From Seison nebaliae (taxonomy: Eukaryota; Rotifera; Pararotatoria; Seisonacea; Seisonidae): a stretch of 64,000 nt of DNA. The position numbers were made by a program, and so were the translations under genes. Positions 51,325 through 63,782 of this stretch are shown in pieces (within the stretch, counting starts at the first letter, position 1; each line of letters starts with the position of its first letter). Location of the stretch: assembly GCA_023231475.1 (NCBI GenBank), contig JALJEE010002349.1, positions 1-64,000 on the forward strand. The letters run 5' to 3'. The notes under the pieces are model-generated. The model searched no databases, was not told where the DNA came from, and saw only the letters and a list, made by a program, of their open reading frames with translations.

Positions 51325-53946
51325 ATGAAGAATTCAACATGTCACGGAATACCGAGATTACTTGATGCAATTTATGGTAATCCAAAAATTAAACGTCGAA
51401 TAACTTTATGGTTATTATCCGTAATATCTGGTTAAGTTCATTTTAAAATATTGATTAATTTAAAAACATTTCATTACTATTAAAGCAACTGGTTTAATGA
51501 TCGTGTTAGTGAAAGAGAACTTAAAAGTTTACATTGCCAGAGATGTGACTTACCAGGAGGAATTGACGAATCATTTGACTTTACCTTATCCATCAATAAC
51601 ATTTTGTAATTCTAACTTTTATAATCGTTCACGATCAATGGACGATGAAGAAAAAGCGAAAATAATTCACGCTTCTTATCTTTCCCGAACATCGTTAACG
51701 GTCGACAACTTCAATGAATTGCATAATACTGATAAACGACAAATATATCTATTCGAATTATTTATGAAATTGATGGAGAAAGATCTGAATGATTTGTATG
51801 AATTGGAATGTCTATCTTCAAATAAATCTGGAATATTAAATGAATTCCATTGTGATGGATTTGAAACTGTTGGCAAAGTGAGTGTATCTTGTGCGTTCTC
51901 TCTCGTTATAGTCATGAGAGTCATCATGGATGACGATCCATATTTGACCACTTTCGGAAACACAATTCTGAAAAACAAATCTCTATGGAGAAGTTACATC
52001 TGTACACAATTTCAAAATGATGAAATACAAAGAGAATATTGTCATGAATCCATCAAGTCCTATAGTTACATCGATTATCAAATGAAAATTTATGTAAAAA
52101 ATTTCAAATATTTCATTAATAACAAATGTTTCGATATGAATGATAAAATTTTAGACAATTATTTCTTTCAACATAATGTGGTCGAATTGAAGAATTGGGA
52201 TTATATCATGGAACTGTTCTCATTTGATCAGGAAACGTCGAAACAAGCCGAACCGAAATTAGCTGAATTGCTAAAGATATTCTATCGGAAAAAGGGTCCG
52301 GATCATCTTTTTGTTAGTAGTACGGAAATGATATTAAGTGAAATTGTATTCCCTACAAATGATACATCGCTTGAAGCGGAATTCGGTAGGGAAATAAGAA
52401 ATCTCGTCAAATTCAATTTCACGAACGAACTCGATCGACAACTAAAATATCATGCAAAAGCATTAGCTCTGTATTATTTCATTCGTTTCAATGAACCTTT
52501 TGTCGTAAATGGTAAATCTTTTTAAAATTAATTTAATTTCAAAATTTCTCTCCAGGACTCGGTGATCCGCAATATTCGAACGATATTAATTACAATATAA
52601 CGGATTTGTTTTGGGATGCTGAGAAAAATAATTTCCTATTAAAATGTCGAATCAATTCATTAATTTGTGAGAAATCAGTTTGTCCATTTTTTATTCAAAA
52701 ATTTTTCAAAAATTTATTTTACGATATGTTCTTATAAAAGTATATCATTTATACGTATACTGGACTGGGGAAGTGCCTTCAATTTAATGGTAGAGGAGAT
52801 GAGGAATTATATCAGAGTATATTCGAAGATGACGAATTGGAATTCGTTTTCGATTTACATTCTTATGAAATCGACGATACTGTACGACATTTTACAGAAA
52901 ATACGGTTTTATACCATTTTTCTAACAGTAATTCCCAAATTAAATAATTCTAATATTAACAGAATGCATTAATTATGGATATTCATGGAAAGAATGAGCT
53001 AAAGTTTATGACCCAAACCGTCTTACCAATCGAGCCTGGGTATAGTACCGAAATTGTCATTACGCCAACACATCAAGACAATAAACAACGTGTTCGATTG
53101 AAATATGGGAAAGATTGTTCGAAGATGAAGAAGAATTGGCCAAAAAGTTTCACGGTTGACAAACTCTTTGAGACATGTAAACGTGAGTGTATGTTGAATA
53201 ATATTACAAGTAAATTCCATTGTCAGCTGGCTTTGGGCCAAATTAGTTCGGGTTATAATTTAAATGTTCAATTTTGGATTGCATTTAATCGGATTGTCAT
53301 TGAATAGATTTGGACTATTGTGAGAATAATCGAACGAAAATATTGGAAGTGAAGACGTTCAGAAATAATTTTGATTATAATTCCTGTAATTGTATCGAAT
53401 CGTGTTTCACCATCTCCACATCGATAGAACTATCGAAATCAGATATTGACCCGTCGCAAATTTTAAGAAAATATCAAACATACATTCTAAAATGTTTATT
53501 CGACAATCGTAATAATCGAACAGTTTAGTACAATTTTTCTGGAAAGTATCTCATGGAATAATTCTGCATTATGTTGAAAAGAAACTGAAAGATTTGAATC
53601 TGAATAAATTAAGTAAAGAATGGGAGGCGGTAGCGAACAAGTATTGTTTGAATCGTGACAATATCAAGTTTAATATTTTATTTGAAATAAATCTCCTTCT
53701 TCTTATGTTAACTTTAGAAATAATATTGTCATGTTGAGAATTCGATTTACAAGAGATACGTTGATGGAAATGAAAAGTATTGAAGTGATGCCCATCATCA
53801 CTTTGGTATCAAACATTGGCGGGGTGATGGGACTCACTTTTGGTATGTCAATAATAACTATAGTGGAAATTATGAGTATTTTATTGAAAACTATTTGGAG
53901 GAAACTGAAAGAGAATGAACATATTTCGAAAGAATTACAAAAATAA
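51325..53946 (+). CDS. DEG/ENaC sodium channel subunit
   Basis: Eight exons (51325-51430, 51486-52511, 52556-52677, 52741-52881, 52963-53245, 53308-53493, 53529-53667, 53718-53946), 743 residues. This family forms trimeric amiloride-sensitive, sodium-selective channels with two membrane segments and a large extracellular domain. The cytoplasmic start has the gating His-Gly pair (STCHGIPRLLDAI). TM1 covers RRITLWLLSVISATGLMIVL. The first extracellular block is LPYPSITFCNSNFY. The palm signature YTGLGKCLQFNGRG and the cysteine-rich CNCIESCFTIST region follow. Just before the end lie the pre-TM2 and pore segments: NIGGVMGLTFGMSIITIVEI, with the G-x-S selectivity filter as GMS. The C-terminal tail is short and charged. 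Length and order agree with arthropod pickpocket-type subunits; the exact subfamily is unclear. The exon 5 donor could lie a few bases downstream. Confidence 0.88.
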
Positions 53947-54183
53947 TTTTTGAATTATAATTTCTTTATGAAGTTGTGATCGTCTAAACTAAACGTGGAG
54001 AAATAGTAAAATGAATGGCAGTTGTTTCTTTTTTAAATGTTTTGTTTATAAATTGAAATGTTCGTAACGTATTCCTTGCACCAGATAATTACCTGGGGGT
54101 CTCGTTCTCAATATTTTCACTCCACTTCGGGATTGATCTGACATTCACGAAATAATTTCAAATAAATTAATAAAGTCGAATGT

Positions 54184-57100
54184 TTAACGTGGATTAAATT
54201 GATTTTTCTCATTGAACTTCCCAAATTGAACGGGTAATTGATCCGATTTCTTTACTTTGAAAACCATGATTAACATATCATCTGGTTTCCGTTGACATAC
54301 CAGAGCCTGTTTAGTCAAAGCTTCCGCAATTTGGTTCGGCGATTGGCTACCCTAATCCGAGTAGAATTAAATGAATTTGCAAATTAATTGAATTAATTAA
54401 AACATATTTCTTCATTACTTCTTCCACTTCGTTATCGTACAAATTGTCATATAAACCATCAGTCGATATTATAACCACATCGTCTTGTTTTGCAGTAAAT
54501 TCATCAAAAGAAATATCATCCAAACTACGATGAATGAAAAAGAAATTAAAATGAAGCATTTTCAAAAATTTCAATATGAAACTTTATAGCCGAATATTTA
54601 ATACCTTGTTCCATCAGTTCACGATGCCATGGATAAATATCAACTTGTTTCGGACAATCGCCATTCTTTCCTTCTTCGAACGATTTGAAGATGATACCTT
54701 CATTTTGGCGATATACTCGGAAACCACTATCGCCTACATTCATTGTGCACAATTTACCAGTGTCCTGATTTAATGTGGCAACCGATAAAGTACAACTTCC
54801 TGTAAAAAAGAAAAAATTTTAAATAATTAATTTAAATAATAAAATTAAATATATAGACGAAAAATTATTAAAACCATGAACGGTTCCTTTATCCATGAGA
54901 ATTTTAAAGGAATGAAGTAAGAGTGATTTGGGATCATCTTTATGATATCCATGATGTTCGATAGCGTTCCCCATTTCTTTCATTAATTCTGAGGGGAAAT
55001 CCGCAGGATTAAATCCGATGTCAGCATTACCGCTGGCACCGTCAGCTATTCCCATAATAAAGCCATCTCGTGTATGAGCTAAATATCCGGCATCATCACC
55101 AAATATTCCTGTTTCGATATTGTAATTTCCCGGTTTGATGTTGTACTCATTTTTACCAATTCCACAAACACCAAATTCCGCTTGGAAATATTTTCCTTCA
55201 GGAACTGGTGGCAATGGTGTTGGTTGTGCAATTACACTATCGTTGTCATGACCACCCAGCAGAATTTTATTACGAGATTTCGATTTCTTTGTATTAGAAG
55301 ATCTTCGTTTCTTCTCTTTATAACCGATCGGCAACGGTGTTGATACTGTTGATGGTGTTGATATGGGAGTTTTCGGATTTTGATAATTTAAATTGGAAGA
55401 ATTATTATTAATCGATGACGTGTCATTTGTAGTTGCTGTAAAAGTGGATGAAGTGACAGTTGTCCTATTTGTCGTTGCTGTATTAGCTGTCGTATTTTCC
55501 ACCAAATTTCCAGTATCGTTCACGTAAAATTTTTGTTCCTCAGGCACTCGAGATTTGCCGTAGAGAATTCGGTTGTAAATTTTTTCATTTTCCGACATGG
55601 TCGTCGGAACGCCAATGTCCAATTTATTCATTTTCTTCACGATTTCTAAAGCATTGGCTATGGCATATGGATCTTCCGCTCCCGTTGTGTCACTGCGAAT
55701 AGTGAACTTCTTTCCGTCTTCTTCAAATTCGTGATTTGCCGTTGTTCGAATTTTTGAATAATCATGATTGATGGTATTTTCAATGGAAGTGTTATTAGTG
55801 GAATTATTGATTTTTGGAATATTATTTATTGAATTGACATTCAACTTATTCGTAACATTCTTCCCATAATTTTCTTGATAACTGTTGTCCATCGCAGTCT
55901 CATCTTTATTCTTATAAATTTCCTTATTGGAATTTATGAAATTTTGAATTGCCAAATTCGAATCATTATAAATATTATTTGTGATGTTATTGTTGGAAGA
56001 ATAATTGACATTATTCGTGAACGTTGACGTATCAAAATTTCCGTTATTTTGATAATCATAATTATTATTATTATTATTGTTATTCGTTATATTTGTTGAA
56101 TAAGATTGAGCATATCCATTTGATGAATTTTCATTTTGATAATTCGGAATATCATTACTACTATTATAATTAGAGATTGAATAATCATTTCCATAAGGAT
56201 CGGTATTACCGAATTGATGATTATCGTAATTAAAATTATTGCTGTTATTATAATTATTGTTATTATAATTATAATTATTGTTGTTGTTGTTATTGTAATT
56301 GTAGAAGTCGTCAGTAGATTGGCTTAACGCTCCGTAATTATTTGGATATGTATAATTATCGTTGTTGGATTGGTGAGACCATTGATTATCATAAAGATCT
56401 GTTTGATTTGTTTGATACATTACTTTATTTTGTACTGATGACGGATACGGTTTTCTTGATGACTTGCTACTCATTATATTCGACGAAGAATTATTAGGAG
56501 AATTATTCGACAATATTAATGATGTATTGTTATTTAATACATTAGTGAATTGTTTGGTCTCTCTTACGTAGCTCTCGATTTTTTCATTGGTAGCCGCTAT
56601 ATGTCCCTGAGATATCTTTTCATCATTATTATTCAACTGTATTGTCTTGTGGGAGAAAGGTTTGGATTGCTTGTGATATTGATTGTAGTCGAAATCCAAT
56701 TGAAGTTCTTCAATTTTCACATTATTATTCTTCTTCAACAACTTATTGTCAGTGTACAATGCGCTTTGAGGAGTTGAATTACCCGTATATTCTTTCCAAT
56801 AATTGTTGTTCATTAAATAATTTTTCGACATTTTCTTTTTGTGTGGTTTATTGAAACGTGACGAATTTTTACTCTTTAACTTTTTCTTATCAATCGGTGT
56901 CGTTGGTGTCGACAGGAAACTCTGCGTTGCGTTCTCATTTCTCGAAGTCGACGTTCCTTCTTTACCTTCGTAATGAATTATCGTACGGAAATAATCAGAT
57001 GCGGAAAATGAATTTTATGATATTTATCTATCTATCTCAATCATCGAATTACGAGCGTGGACACAATTTTCTCACATTCTCACTCAACAATCAGGCATTC

Positions 57101-57695
57101 TCGTTCAACACACACACATTCTTTGCACACGTCAATTCGTTTTCGTATCGAATTCAGATATCTTCTTATTATTGTCTACATTCTCATCTCATTCATTGTA
57201 CAAAATTAATTCAAATAATAATTCAAATAATTATTCAAGTAATAATTCAAATAATATTTTAAAATACCGTCAATTGAATTCGTCATAGCTTCATCGAATG
57301 GTTGAAATTGAGCTTGAATATTTTCATTGTAATTTCTCAATTCATCCGCTAAACTTCGGTCTCCATTGCTACTAATTGATGAGTAAACGACAATTAAAAG
57401 TATTAACAATCCGACAATTTAAATTATTGACAATTCGACAATTCAAATTATTGACAATTCGACAATTATCGATGAGAGATTTCGTCATCGAAAGATGATG
57501 AAATTTCAATTTAGAAATTATTTCTTCAATCACTAACTTAAAAATTGATGTACGGCCAAGATTGATATGATCGACATAAAAAGAATTCGAATGAATAACT
57601 GAATTGTTCGGATGATTTGCCCTGCCACCACCGGCATCAAATGCCAAATCGTTTGCCAGATCCTTCAAATAACTTGTATCTCTAATTGATGGCAT
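54184..57695 (-). CDS. PPTC7: PTC7-family PP2C phosphatase with long Asn-rich head
   Basis: Six exons (57695-57538, 57371-57268, 56959-54875, 54799-54583, 54524-54404, 54351-54184), 950 residues; all phases agree. The last ~275 residues are a Mg/Mn-dependent PP2C domain closest to PTC7/PPTC7. Metal-binding and active-site motifs in order are GDDAGYLAHTRDG, GIADGASGNADIG, SCTLSVATL, NVGDSGFRVYR, ISTDGLYDNLYD and RKPDDMLIMVFKV. In other organisms PTC7 is a mitochondrial phosphatase of about 300 residues. Here some 670 residues precede the domain: 85 ordinary residues (MPSIRDTSYLKDLANDLAF), then a largely disordered Asn/Tyr/Ser-rich region with poly-Asn tracts, and a basic patch (EKKRRSSNTKKSKSRNK). 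No mitochondrial targeting helix is obvious at the N-terminus, so location is uncertain. Drosophila has several PTC7 paralogues, so orthology to PPTC7 itself is not proven. Confidence 0.85.
57402..57470. repeat. 24-bp tandem repeat in PPTC7-like intron 1
   Basis: About 2.7 copies of a unit GACAATTCGACAATTCAAAT plus TATT. A related AATTCAAATAAT array lies at 57207-57255 in the next intron. Confidence 0.75.
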
Positions 57696-58314
57696 TCTGA
57701 CGTATCTCTAACTCATAATCTAATTTGAATTATAATGTGAACACAAGTAAATTGTGAGGAAGGAATATTAAACGAAATAATTTCAAATTTCTTAATTTTA
57801 ATAAGAATACGAAAGTGTTAGAAATGATCAAAGTGAACGATAAAATTGTTCATTCTCATCAAATTTTCAATAGTAGTATAGTTCGTTAAATCACTTTCCA
57901 TAACAGACTATACTACATTGACAAGGTGAGAACAGTATGCTCATATGACAAATTCAATGATGACACATTCTCACCTCCCATATCGCACTGTTACAACATC
58001 CATGTTAGTTAAGAGTTCTATTTGATTTGATAACAATGCTTCCCTTTTTCAATCTCTTCTTCAACATTTTACTTTCAATCGAATTTCATAGATTCGATCT
58101 GTTCAACTAAAATTTCTATTGTCTCAATAAGTAGACGAGTTTTAACTTCGACAAATTTGAAAGAAATTCAAATCACAATCTTTCATTCAACAATCTCTTT
58201 TGTAAACTGATGGTGATCGTGAGAATAATTACTCACTTTTCACTTCACATTCTCGTTATCAATAAAATTTATTATAATTCATCTCATTAAGTCTTTATAA
58301 AATTATCAAAGAAA
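57696..58314. other. Spacer between the phosphatase and kinase genes
   Basis: A 619-bp gap between two minus-strand genes. It should contain the kinase 3' UTR and the phosphatase promoter. No coding signal is seen. Confidence 0.5.
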
Positions 58315-60871
58315 TTATCTGTATGAACTCTTACTTATTGCATTGCGAGATCGAAGTTGTTGTTTGATAACCGGAACTTGAAGATCCTGTTTCTTCAAAC
58401 GATATTGTCGTTGTTTATGCCTCTCTATTCTCTCCTCATTCATCTGTTCATTATTCTTATTTACAACCAACACATTATGAGCCTTCTTATACCGATTATC
58501 TAATAATTCTGCTGGTAAATTGAAATGATTCAATGTCGAATGAGACATCAAATCATTTTGCTGTGTCTTCTTCCCTTGTAATTTCTGGCGAAGGAACGTA
58601 TCTGAATCCGAATTAAACTACACAAACAAAATTGAATCATAATTCAATCAAATTAATAATGACCTTATCATAGTGATTAAGATTGGGTAGTTTTTGCGGA
58701 CCTTGTTTCGATTTGTACAATTTCAAGTTATTATCTATTCATCATCATCATGATTCAATTTAGATTACTATTTTGATAATCAACAAAAGTAGAACTTGGA
58801 CGTCCCATCGTCTCATTATTCGTCTTGTGATGAAGCATCATGTTCGTACTTGAACTCAACAGATTTCTCTTGAGATCATTATACTTTAATTTATCGTGTG
58901 ACTGTTTCTTTATAAATTTGAATGTATATTCCTTCGATTTCCGATTCTCTTTCGACTTGTTCAGCGATTTGCTTTTTAAGTCATTCGTTGGAAGATGGTA
59001 GACGGTCGACGAATTATCGTTACTCAGATCAGTGTTATTCAGAGAAATATTATGATCCATTATACTACTCTTGTTATCTATCATCATCATTCATTATGAG
59101 ATTTTAATCAAATAATTGAAAATTATCAAACCATCAAAATAATTGAAATATTGAGATTTGGTAGAGGTGGAACTGAAATCAAGATCCTTACTCGAATTAG
59201 CCAATAATTCCAATTCTCTCTCCCTCCGATTCTTCTCATCATTCAACGATTGAATGTCACTGTCGATCTGATTGAAATAATTCGATTTGTTTGCCCATGA
59301 ATCTGTATCGGAGTTCTGCAAATTATTATTGATCGATAATTTACTGTTTGTTAGACGATTACTTGGTGATTGTAATGCATTCATTAACGCTTTCGTATGA
59401 TCCGTTGGAATTGACACAACAATCGGATTGTTATTACTTTTACGTGACTTTGCACTTCTTTGTTTAACTTTCGACAATGTCCTTTGTTTTAACGACGATT
59501 CCGTTAAAAATTTATCTTCCATTGTCAATGAAGACTTTTCTTGTTTACTGTCACAAATACTACTACCCACTCCACTATCTTGTGTATTACTTAATGAATT
59601 ACTTATCGTTAGTGATTTCCTGCAAAAAAAATTTTAAAAAAAAATTTAATTTAAGAAAAATTTTTAATAATTAAACTTTTTTTTCAATACATCAAAGAAC
59701 GGATGTTGTAACGCTTTCGTGGCACTTATTCGACTAGCAAAATCATATTCTAATAATTCATGAATCAGTTCCAAGTATTGGGAGGTGATGGTGGATGGCA
59801 ACAGGTAACTGAATCCCTTACCTTCCACGTGATGGAAATTGAGGTCCATGCATCGTGTTTTACTTAATAAAAGCCTAATAGACATTTCGCATGAGCAAAA
59901 TTCAAATTAACTATTTAAGTTTGTTAAGAAATTTGGTGGACGGAGTGCCGAACACTTCATGAATTTTACCAATTTGATCCAATTCATTATTACCGGGAAA
60001 CATTGGACGGAGACTAAATTATAAATTATAAATAAATCAAAAATTTCAAATCTCAAAAAATTTTCACGAGTTTTCTAACGTTGTAATTTCGAACATAACA
60101 CAACCAATACTCCAAATATCCATTGGAAATGAATAACATCCATCAGTCAGAAGACATTCAGGTGCACGATACCTGCATGGGAAATATTCAATAAATCTTC
60201 ATTCACAATGTACTAACCATCTAGTCGAGATATATTCAGTATACGGATAACCCGCCGATATCTGTTTACACGATCCGAAATCTCCCAATTTCAACTTGTC
60301 ATTCGTCTGACGAATTTTCGTGAGAAAAAAAAATGAAAAAAAATTTGCAATAAAAAAAAACATCTAATAAAATATTTTCAGGTTTTATATCGCGATGAAA
60401 TATTCCATGACGGTGCATATGATCCACTGCACTCACCAATTGATAAGTCAATTTCCTAATGGTTTTAATCGATAACAATGTATGTCTTTCTATGAATGAT
60501 GAAAGTTCGATATTGACATATGAAAATTGGAAATGAATTGAACTTCGTACAAATTCGTACAAATTCCGTTCCATTAATTCAAAAATGAGGTATAGAGTGC
60601 CATGTTTACGGTCGTAGATAACTTCATATAAATGCAAAATATTTGGATGTCCTCGCAATTGTTTCATTGCTTGAATTTCCCGCAATTGTTTCACCTGTTC
60701 CACACTTCAACCATTCCGAAAAGAGTTTTATGAAGTCAATTAAAAATTTTCGAAACTTTTCATATTTTTGCCTCATCCGTTTGCAAGCACAATAACTATT
60801 GCTAACGGTATTGTAACATTTGGAAACTTCGGAAAATGTACCATCTCCAATCTTTTCGATGACATTATATT
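58315..60871 (-). CDS. MOK: MOK-type (RCK/MAK family) protein kinase, first exon not found
   Basis: Minus-strand exons from a 3' splice site at 60871/60872 to the stop at 58315-58317. The kinase domain is complete except for the first few residues. It contains the glycine loop IGDGTFSEVSK, Lys in YCACKRM, the C-helix LREIQAMKQLRGHP, the catalytic loop HRHGIFHRDIKPENILL, the metal site LKLGDFGSC, and the activation loop YTEYISTRWYRAPECLLTDG with the TEY pair. Also present are ELDQIGKIHEVFGTPS and YDFASRISATKALQHPFF. DFGSC and ECLLTDG point to MOK rather than MAK or CILK1. A low-complexity tail (basic, Ser/Asn-rich, from QSPSNRLTNSKLS to RNAISKSSYR) follows and is longer than in human MOK. The family phosphorylates ciliary and growth-control targets. 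The exon at 60871 needs one extra base upstream, so a short 5' exon with the ATG must lie further along; I could not identify it. Confidence 0.88.
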
Positions 60872-62135
60872 CTTCAAGAAAACATGAAATTATTAATGAA
60901 ATTTTCAATTCGTATCATAATTTTTCCTCTTATTTATGAATTAGTCTAATGGAAGTAATTTGGAATGAATATCGTTCAAAAATCGATATCTATCAACTTT
61001 ATGATTAAGTTAAGAGAATGCTTTCCTTTGAAGACACTCTAACTACTTTCACTGTTATTCTTCCTACTAATTGTGTAGTGGACAGGAAGCTAAAATGAAA
61101 AATGAGTCATTTTTGGTCCATTCTCTCTCATTAGCAATTCTATCACTAACAAATTGAGAGTATTGTAAGAGACTAATACGTGACGGGATTATGGAAGAGA
61201 AACCTGAAATATTTAAATAAGATGACTTATTGAAATGTGCCTTATTCTCGTTCTTTAACAGATTCATATAAGAGCGCAAATAAACGTAGAAGATTTCCTC
61301 TACGTAATTGGAGAAGTTGAAAGAATTTTTTTTGCAGAAAGAATTAATAGAAGAAACTATTATTTTTGGTTAGTGGACAATCTTCAACGTGATGAAGAAT
61401 ATCATGATTTTCTGTGTATTATTAAGAGAAAATAAACATTCCAATGAAAATATAGAAGATGAAGAAGTAGATGATTTTGGTTAGAATAAACGGAATCTTC
61501 ATTCGACCTTCACTTCTCACTTTCTTTCCTGTAAAACAATCGATTTATTCATCTCCCTCATTCCCGATGTTATCGAGAAGCAAAATTTCCATTATAATAT
61601 TCTTGTAATCCTCATAGAACGAATGACGTTATCGCTTTCATATTCTTCCTTCCAATTCTTCTTCTTCTTCTTCTTCTTCTATTCAATCAAACTTTTTCTT
61701 CAATTCCAAAACCATTTTCACAATAGAATACAATTAAACGAATAACGCGAAATAATGAAAATCAAACACTTACAACCGAACAAATATATTCATTATTCAC
61801 GCAATCCTCCTACTCCCTTATTTACCAATGTACACTTTAATCTTGTTGCTTATTTCGTTTCTGGTCTCCGCTATTTCCTCCTCATTTCACTTTCTCTACA
61901 GATCCTGATCAACTCTACCGAATTCATTAAAATTGAACTCAATTACTTAAGATAAAGACGGAAATTAAATCATAATTAATAATTGTATATTATACAATTA
62001 ATGAAGTAGCAAAATTCTGTTGAACGATTTTCGAACAGAATTTAAATTATCGATGAAAAATCTTAAATTTTTTTTCTTAATTCCTCACAGTTCATTGTCA
62101 GCTTCATTCATTTAATCAATCACTTACTTTACTAA
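60872..62135. other. 1.26-kb intergenic region
   Basis: Upstream region of the kinase gene on the minus strand. It should hold the missing first kinase exon and its promoter. A TTC microsatellite lies at about 61655-61680. No other ORF with support. Confidence 0.45.
61655..61680. repeat. TTC trinucleotide microsatellite
   Basis: About eight TTC units in the kinase upstream region. Confidence 0.9.
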
Positions 62136-62362
62136 CTATCCATAATTGTCTTCATTTCTTCCACCATCAATCGTTACCGGATTGTGATATATTGGACGAG
62201 GAAACGAGTGAGAACCAAAATAATCATTTAATGATTTAATACAAAAAATTTTATGGCGACTATTCTCCATTTCTTTCTTTTTCGCTCTAAGGTGTTTTTC
62301 TTTCATTGTTTTTATTTTAATTTGAATCGACAAGAAAACTTATCTAGAATACTATCATCCAT
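62136..62362 (-). CDS. Possible 57-residue two-exon microprotein
   Basis: Exon 1 (62362-62340, MDDSILDK) and exon 2 (62286-62136) are separated by a 53-nt GT-AG sequence, the usual intron size here, and join in phase. The protein is strongly charged at first (KKKEMENSRHK), then has an aromatic and Pro-rich middle (IKSLNDYFGSHSFPRPIYH), and ends NPVTIDGGRNEDNYG. No signal peptide, membrane segment or known family is recognised. It is short enough that chance cannot be excluded, so it is a hypothesis. Confidence 0.3.
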
Positions 62363-62860
62363 CTCAATAATTATTTAGGGAGAACAAGGTCAACCTAATA
62401 ATAATTCGCCTCCAGGTTCCCCTATTACAAAACGCACTATATGCCATATCTCGAAGAATTCCAATTAAAAAGGATTGGTTGGATACATTGTATGTTGGAC
62501 AACAATTCCTTCATTTGACATGTGTAACGATTATTAAAGAAATTTCATTTTATTATAATAAATTTTAATTTTCAATTTATTTATTTTGATTATCAAATTT
62601 TAGTTCAATTCATATTGTTATTAAGAACTAATCTCGTTTATTATTGGAAATCGATTAAATTTTCTTTTTTAATCACTTAAATTAAATTGATGGAAAACAA
62701 GTTCATAAGTCGTGTGAACATTGTCGTCAAAATTAGATAACAGTTATTACTATAGTTATAAGTAACTTGAAATTAATTTGAATGAATTAGGAAGAAAAAA
62801 GAAAATGTAAAATATTTCAATTTAAATTTTAAGTTTCTTTCTAAAAAATTTTGACTAAAA
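62363..62860. other. Spacer upstream of the SGT1 gene
   Basis: About 500 bp, very AT-rich, with no supported gene. It separates divergent candidates: the microprotein on the minus strand and SGT1 on the plus strand. Confidence 0.45.
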
Positions 62861-63724
62861 ATGGTGAAATTGACGGAATTAATCGAAAAAAAGTTTTCTT
62901 TTCTAGAATATTCTTCTCATCTGTGAACTGAAATTTTCAGATTAAAATTCTCTCAGACAAATGAAGAATTCACCGTTGAATTGCCTTTTGACGACATTCC
63001 AAAGAATGACTTAAAAATAAAATGTCGAACAGATCAAGTTTTTTCTGAAATTTCATTTTTCCATTACATAAATTCAATTAGATTGAAATTATTAATTTGG
63101 GAACGGAAGAACGAAAAATTTTAAAGTTGTGGGAAGAGATCGATCAATCGTCTGTGCAAATTGAAAAGACAGAAAAAGAAGTTTTTTTCTACAAATATTT
63201 AAAGTCTCGAAAATTCTCTCGAATCTTTCGACTATTAGGTGAAAATTAGTGGTAAAAAGAAAAGTGGTGGGTTATGGGAATCTTTAGAAAGTTTCATTTT
63301 GAATTCAAAACTCTATTAAATTGGATGAATTTTAAAAGAAACGAATACTGAAAAGGCCACTATAAAATCGATGGATTATGATAAATTCAATAAAATGGCA
63401 AAAGAGATAGAGAAGGAGGAAGAGACAGAAACAGGTGAAGGAGATGAAGCTTTGACAAAGTTTTTTTCTTCTTTTTTCGATTCTTTTAAAATTTTTGTTA
63501 AAGAATGTTTCGTAAAATTTATGCAGATGGATCTGATGAACAAAAGAAGGCAATTCTTAAATCATTTGTTAACAAGATTGTTTTGAAGATTTCTTGATAA
63601 TTTTCTAATTGTTTAGAGTGAGTCTGGTGGGACTGTTTTGAGCACAAATTGGAATGAAGTAAAGAATGATAAAGTGGAAGTGAAACCGCCAGATGGTATG
63701 GAATATAAAGAATGGGAGAAATAG
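62861..63724 (+). CDS. SUGT1: SGT1 co-chaperone (CS + SGS domains)
   Basis: Seven short exons (62861-62892, 62941-63037, 63082-63180, 63239-63290, 63339-63459, 63504-63567, 63617-63724), 190 residues in frame. SGT1 is an HSP90 co-chaperone that also works with SKP1 and in kinetochore assembly. The N-terminal CS (p23-like) domain spans residues ~10-95: [18 protein letters not shown] to [18 protein letters not shown]. The SGS domain follows: [56 protein letters not shown]. The SGS end is nearly identical to other animals. No TPR domain is present, as in Drosophila Sgt1 but unlike human SUGT1. The CS domain is rather diverged from the classical SGT1 CS. The start codon gives a very short leader of ten residues. 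Confidence 0.9.
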
Positions 63725-63776
63725 TTTATTGTGGTAATTAATATGAATAATAATGAATGAAACAGAAATTTTATAA

Positions 63777-63782
63777 AATAAA
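63777..63782 (+). promoter_or_regulatory. Likely polyadenylation signal of the SGT1 gene
   Basis: AATAAA 53 bases after the stop codon, in a position usual for a short 3' UTR. Confidence 0.55.
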
